DNA of 9,470 bases from RGIG6178 sp045612885 (GTDB lineage Bacteria; Bacillota_I; Bacilli_A; RFN20; DUOF01), in assembly GCA_045612885.1 (NCBI GenBank), contig JAZKZZ010000020.1, positions 1 to 9,470 on the forward strand. Reading direction: 5' to 3'. The position numbers were made by a program, and so were the translations under genes. The notes under the pieces were generated by a model, which had not been told where the DNA came from, did not search any database, and worked only from the letters and a program-made list of their open reading frames with translations. Positions within the stretch are counted from its first letter, which is position 1. The number at the start of each line of letters is the position of its first letter. Below are positions 7,478 to 9,470 of the stretch, piece by piece.

Positions 7478-7486
7478 ATTATATCA
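7478..7486 (-). promoter_or_regulatory. Extended -10 promoter for the 1047-residue gene
   Basis: On the minus strand TGATATAAT gives a perfect -10 TATAAT (7478-7483) with the extended TGn element (7484-7486). No good -35 box lies 16-18 bases upstream, which the extended -10 can offset. Transcription would start near 7471, only about 14 bases before the ATG, leaving just room for the GGTGAT ribosome site. Confidence 0.6.
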
Positions 7487-7523
7487 CTATTTATAGTTTA
7501 TTGGTATATATTTTTTATGTAGT

Positions 7524-7552
7524 AAAAAATAAAAAAGTGATTTGCATCACTT
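7524..7552 (-). terminator. Intrinsic terminator after the phospholipase C gene
   Basis: On the minus strand AAGTGAT, a GCAA tetraloop and ATCACTT (7535-7541 with 7546-7552) form a 7-base-pair hairpin followed by a T-rich tract with a single A (7524-7534). It begins 15 bases after the stop codon at 7568-7570. The GCAA loop is of the stabilising GNRA type. Confidence 0.85.
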
Positions 7553-7567
7553 AATTTGTTATTTTTA

Positions 7568-8494
7568 TTACTTCCATAGAAGTTTAAAATAAATCATATC
7601 TTTTTCTATATGTCTACCATCATGATTAATATTGTCAGTAAATTTAGTTAGCTTTCTTTGAGTGACAAAATTATCTTTAAAGTTGTACATAATAGTGTCA
7701 ATAATCCTAGTATCTAACACAGATTTATTGAAAATATCTTTAACATCATAACTGACTTTTTCTCCTGAATCAGGGATAACCCATTCATTCTTTTTCTTAT
7801 TTAAATAATCATATATATCATCGTTTTTAACTTTGCTAGGTTGAGCTATAGAATTGATTTTTGTCTCTTTTAAAAACTTATTGAATATTGCTTTTTTAAC
7901 TCCGAATTTAGAATCTAAAATTAATCTTACAAATCTAAAATCTTTATATGCTCTATAATAGGCATCTTCATCTATATAATCATAATTAAATATAGTTTTG
8001 GCTATAACAGCAAACATCTTAGAACAAATTTTTATTTGACTTTTCTTTGCTTTTATTGCCTTGTGATTAGATATTCTATATCCATATTCATTCATGACTA
8101 AAGTGTCAATTATTCCCTCCATATGGCCATGTCTTAAATTATATTTTTTATTAGTATAAGGGAATCCTGTCCTATAAAAAATATATGGATGCATATTTTT
8201 ATCAAGCGCATAATGATACATAAATCCTCTAGTGAAATTTATCAATATTTCCCTTTCTTCACCCTCTTTTGAAAATGCATATTTTAACATTTCCATGAAT
8301 AATTTATCTGGATTAATAGAGTGTATATCATATCCAAATTGTCTTATCCCATCAGTGTTTTTTCTCTTTTTTAGATTATATCCATAAAAGAAAAAAACAT
8401 CAGCACCTTGACCTCCTAATAAGAATATATTTTCATAATTTTTATCCTTCACTAATTGCTTATTAAAAGCATAATGAGTTAAACTTGAAGGCAT
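7568..8494 (-). CDS. Zinc-dependent phospholipase C family protein
   Basis: The N-terminal half of this 308-residue protein fits the Zn_dep_PLPC family (PF00882): it opens MPSSLTHYAFN and carries the metal-site pattern. Compared from memory with Bacillus cereus phospholipase C, candidate ligands are H7, D32 (GADVFFF), H58 (IHS), H94 and D98 (YHYALD), H102 (MHPY), H122 and E126 (HGHME). The H94/D98 and H122/E126 spacings equal those of H118/D122 and H142/E146 in the B. cereus enzyme. Family members hydrolyse the phosphodiester bond of phospholipids to diacylglycerol and a phosphorylated headgroup. Unlike the secreted enzymes it has no signal peptide, so it would act inside the cell, and the N-terminal tryptophan ligand of the mature B. 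cereus enzyme has no counterpart. Residues 140-308 are not recognised. The start at 8494 follows the phosphatase stop by one base, with AAGGGG inside that gene as ribosome site, so translation is probably coupled. The true substrate is unknown. Confidence 0.85.
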   Translation of the reverse strand: MPSSLTHYAFNKQLVKDKNYENIFLLGGQGADVFFFYGYNLKKRKNTDGIRQFGYDIHSINPDKLFMEMLKYAFSKEGEEREILINFTRGFMYHYALDKNMHPYIFYRTGFPYTNKKYNLRHGHMEGIIDTLVMNEYGYRISNHKAIKAKKSQIKICSKMFAVIAKTIFNYDYIDEDAYYRAYKDFRFVRLILDSKFGVKKAIFNKFLKETKINSIAQPSKVKNDDIYDYLNKKKNEWVIPDSGEKVSYDVKDIFNKSVLDTRIIDTIMYNFKDNFVTQRKLTKFTDNINHDGRHIEKDMIYFKLLWK

Positions 8495-8495
8495 A

Positions 8496-9314
8496 TTATT
8501 TCCCCTTTCTCTTCTTTAAAAATAATTTTTCTAATAAATGTGCTACTCCATCATCATCATTAGATTTAGTTATAACTTTAGCTAATTTTTTTAAATCTTC
8601 ATTCGCGTTATCCATGATAATACTGTGGTTAACAGTCTTAAACATTTCTACATCATTATAATCATTACCAAAACCATAAGTGTTATCTAATTTTACATCA
8701 AGATAATTTGATAATGCTTTTATAGCAACACCTTTATTAACTTCATTATGAGTTACACTAAACCATATTCCCTTTTTCTCTACTATGCCAGTTTGAAAAT
8801 ATGAAGATTCATTTGCAATCTTACAATTTTTAAGTTTATTTATTTTCTTATATATCTTATTTGCAACATCTTGATTCTCAGGCTTTATAAATATTTGTTT
8901 TACATAATGATCTTTTATATATCTTTTAAGTGGTTTATCTAGTAGACGTTGATGCTCATTTCTAACTTCATCAGTTACCGTTTCAATATCATCTACTGTA
9001 AAAGCACATATAGATTTATATTTAGAAGCATATTTAGCTATTTTTAGTATATTTTTATTATTAATATATTTAGCATATATAACTTTTTTATCTCCATCAT
9101 CATATACTTCAGCACCATTTGAGCTAATAATATACCTAGAAGCATTACTGTTGTTTTTCACCTTTAAAGCATGATATCTAGGTCTACCTGTAGTAATAAC
9201 TACTTCAATATCATTTTCTTTTAGTTTAGATAAAACATCTATAGTATGATCGCTTATATTACCATCATTGTTTTTAAGAGTCCCATCGCTATCTACAAAT
9301 ACTAAATACTTCAT
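8496..9314 (-). CDS. HAD-superfamily Cof-type sugar-phosphatase-like hydrolase
   Basis: This 272-residue protein has the four HAD motifs. Motif I is DSDGT (D8 nucleophile, D10 acid/base), motif II ITTGR (T41 or T42), motif III K194 (NKGVAIKAL) and motif IV GNDYND (216-221). The conserved SNGA (65-68) and the ending DGVAHLLEKLF (255-265) are typical of the Cof/YidA group, with a C2-type cap at roughly 85-185. The length is normal for the group. These are magnesium-dependent cytoplasmic enzymes that remove phosphate from small molecules such as sugar phosphates or flavin nucleotides. Specificity cannot be read from sequence. It is the first gene of a pair with the phospholipase C family gene, so it may act on a phosphorylated headgroup, but this is inference. 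The start at 9314 sits behind a weak GTGAT ribosome site and an extended -10 promoter. Confidence 0.93.
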   Translation of the reverse strand: MKYLVFVDSDGTLKNNDGNISDHTIDVLSKLKENDIEVVITTGRPRYHALKVKNNSNASRYIISSNGAEVYDDGDKKVIYAKYINNKNILKIAKYASKYKSICAFTVDDIETVTDEVRNEHQRLLDKPLKRYIKDHYVKQIFIKPENQDVANKIYKKINKLKNCKIANESSYFQTGIVEKKGIWFSVTHNEVNKGVAIKALSNYLDVKLDNTYGFGNDYNDVEMFKTVNHSIIMDNANEDLKKLAKVITKSNDDDGVAHLLEKLFLKKRKGK

Positions 9315-9332
9315 ATAATCACATCCATGACT

Positions 9333-9341
9333 ATTCTACCA
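9333..9341 (-). promoter_or_regulatory. Extended -10 promoter for the phosphatase and phospholipase C pair
   Basis: On the minus strand TGGTAGAAT gives a -10 TAGAAT (9333-9338, five of six consensus bases) with a TGn extension (9339-9341). I see no convincing -35 box. The start point would be near 9326, about 12 bases before the ATG. The element abuts the T-tract of the preceding terminator-like hairpin. Confidence 0.5.
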
Positions 9342-9364
9342 AAAAAAAGGAACTACTTTTAGTT
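9341..9364 (-). terminator. Weak terminator-like hairpin after the partial right-edge gene
   Basis: On the minus strand AACTA, a 4-base loop and TAGTT (9351-9364) form only a 5-base-pair stem. Two C residues and eight T residues (9341-9348) follow it. It lies about ten bases after the TAA stop at 9375-9377. The position and T-run fit a terminator, but the stem is short and AT-rich, so some read-through into the phosphatase pair is plausible. Confidence 0.45.
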
Positions 9365-9374
9365 TTTCAGACAA

Positions 9375-9470
9375 TTAAATTAAATCCTTATATAAATTCC
9401 ATGAATATTCTCTTATTGGATACTTTTTGCCATCATTAAAATATAACATCATCACTTTTCCTAAATCCTT
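9375..9470 (-). CDS. C-terminal fragment of an unidentified protein
   Basis: The minus-strand frame from the right edge is open for 31 codons and ends in TAA. The peptide includes VMMLYFNDGKKYPIREYSWN (6-25) and then LYKDLI, with aromatic and charged residues and a TGG tryptophan, as expected of real coding sequence. The start and most of the gene lie outside the window, so no function can be given. The hairpin with T-tract just downstream supports a gene ending here. Confidence 0.6.
   Translation of the reverse strand, partial: KDLGKVMMLYFNDGKKYPIREYSWNLYKDLI

Noticed and set aside
1..9470. Defence system, prophage or mobile element
   Set aside because: No transposase, integrase, nuclease, reverse transcriptase, phage structural gene, CRISPR repeat or attachment-site duplication is visible.

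Overview
The window is strongly AT-rich and densely packed, and every gene I can support lies on the minus strand, so it reads from right to left. Shine-Dalgarno sites are of the classic GGAGG type. All stop codons seen are TAA or TAG, and the tryptophan codons I checked are TGG, which favours the standard bacterial code. Together with the protein families, this suggests a low-GC Bacilli or Mollicutes-related Firmicute, possibly an uncultured gut lineage. That placement is inferred from composition, not from a marker gene.

Reading in the direction of transcription, the right edge holds the last 31 codons of an unidentified gene (9375-9470). A weak hairpin with a T-tract follows it and abuts an extended -10 promoter. 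That promoter drives a two-gene unit: a Cof-type HAD phosphatase (8496-9314) and, one base later, a zinc-dependent phospholipase C family protein (7568-8494). The unit ends at a clear intrinsic terminator (7524-7552).

A second extended -10 promoter then drives a 1047-residue soluble, mostly helical protein that I do not recognise (4314-7457). Its C-terminal domain has a strand pattern loosely like RelE/ParE toxins. Its terminator overlaps its own stop codon.

The only sizeable gap, 3916-4293, is unusually rich in perfect or near-perfect palindromes and carries a good sigma-A-type promoter. It also contains a doubtful 57-codon reading frame just after the terminator.

That promoter serves a three-gene unit: an ABC exporter ATPase (3166-3915), its 12-helix permease (1502-3163), and a secreted or membrane-anchored protein built of bacterial Ig-like domains (1-1475), which runs off the left edge. 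The tight spacing suggests that the exporter and the surface protein are made together. Whether the surface protein is a cargo, a partner or just a co-transcribed neighbour cannot be told from sequence.

I see no mobile elements, CRISPR arrays, rRNA or tRNA genes. The parts least explained by known families are the 1047-residue protein and the palindrome-rich regulatory gap.
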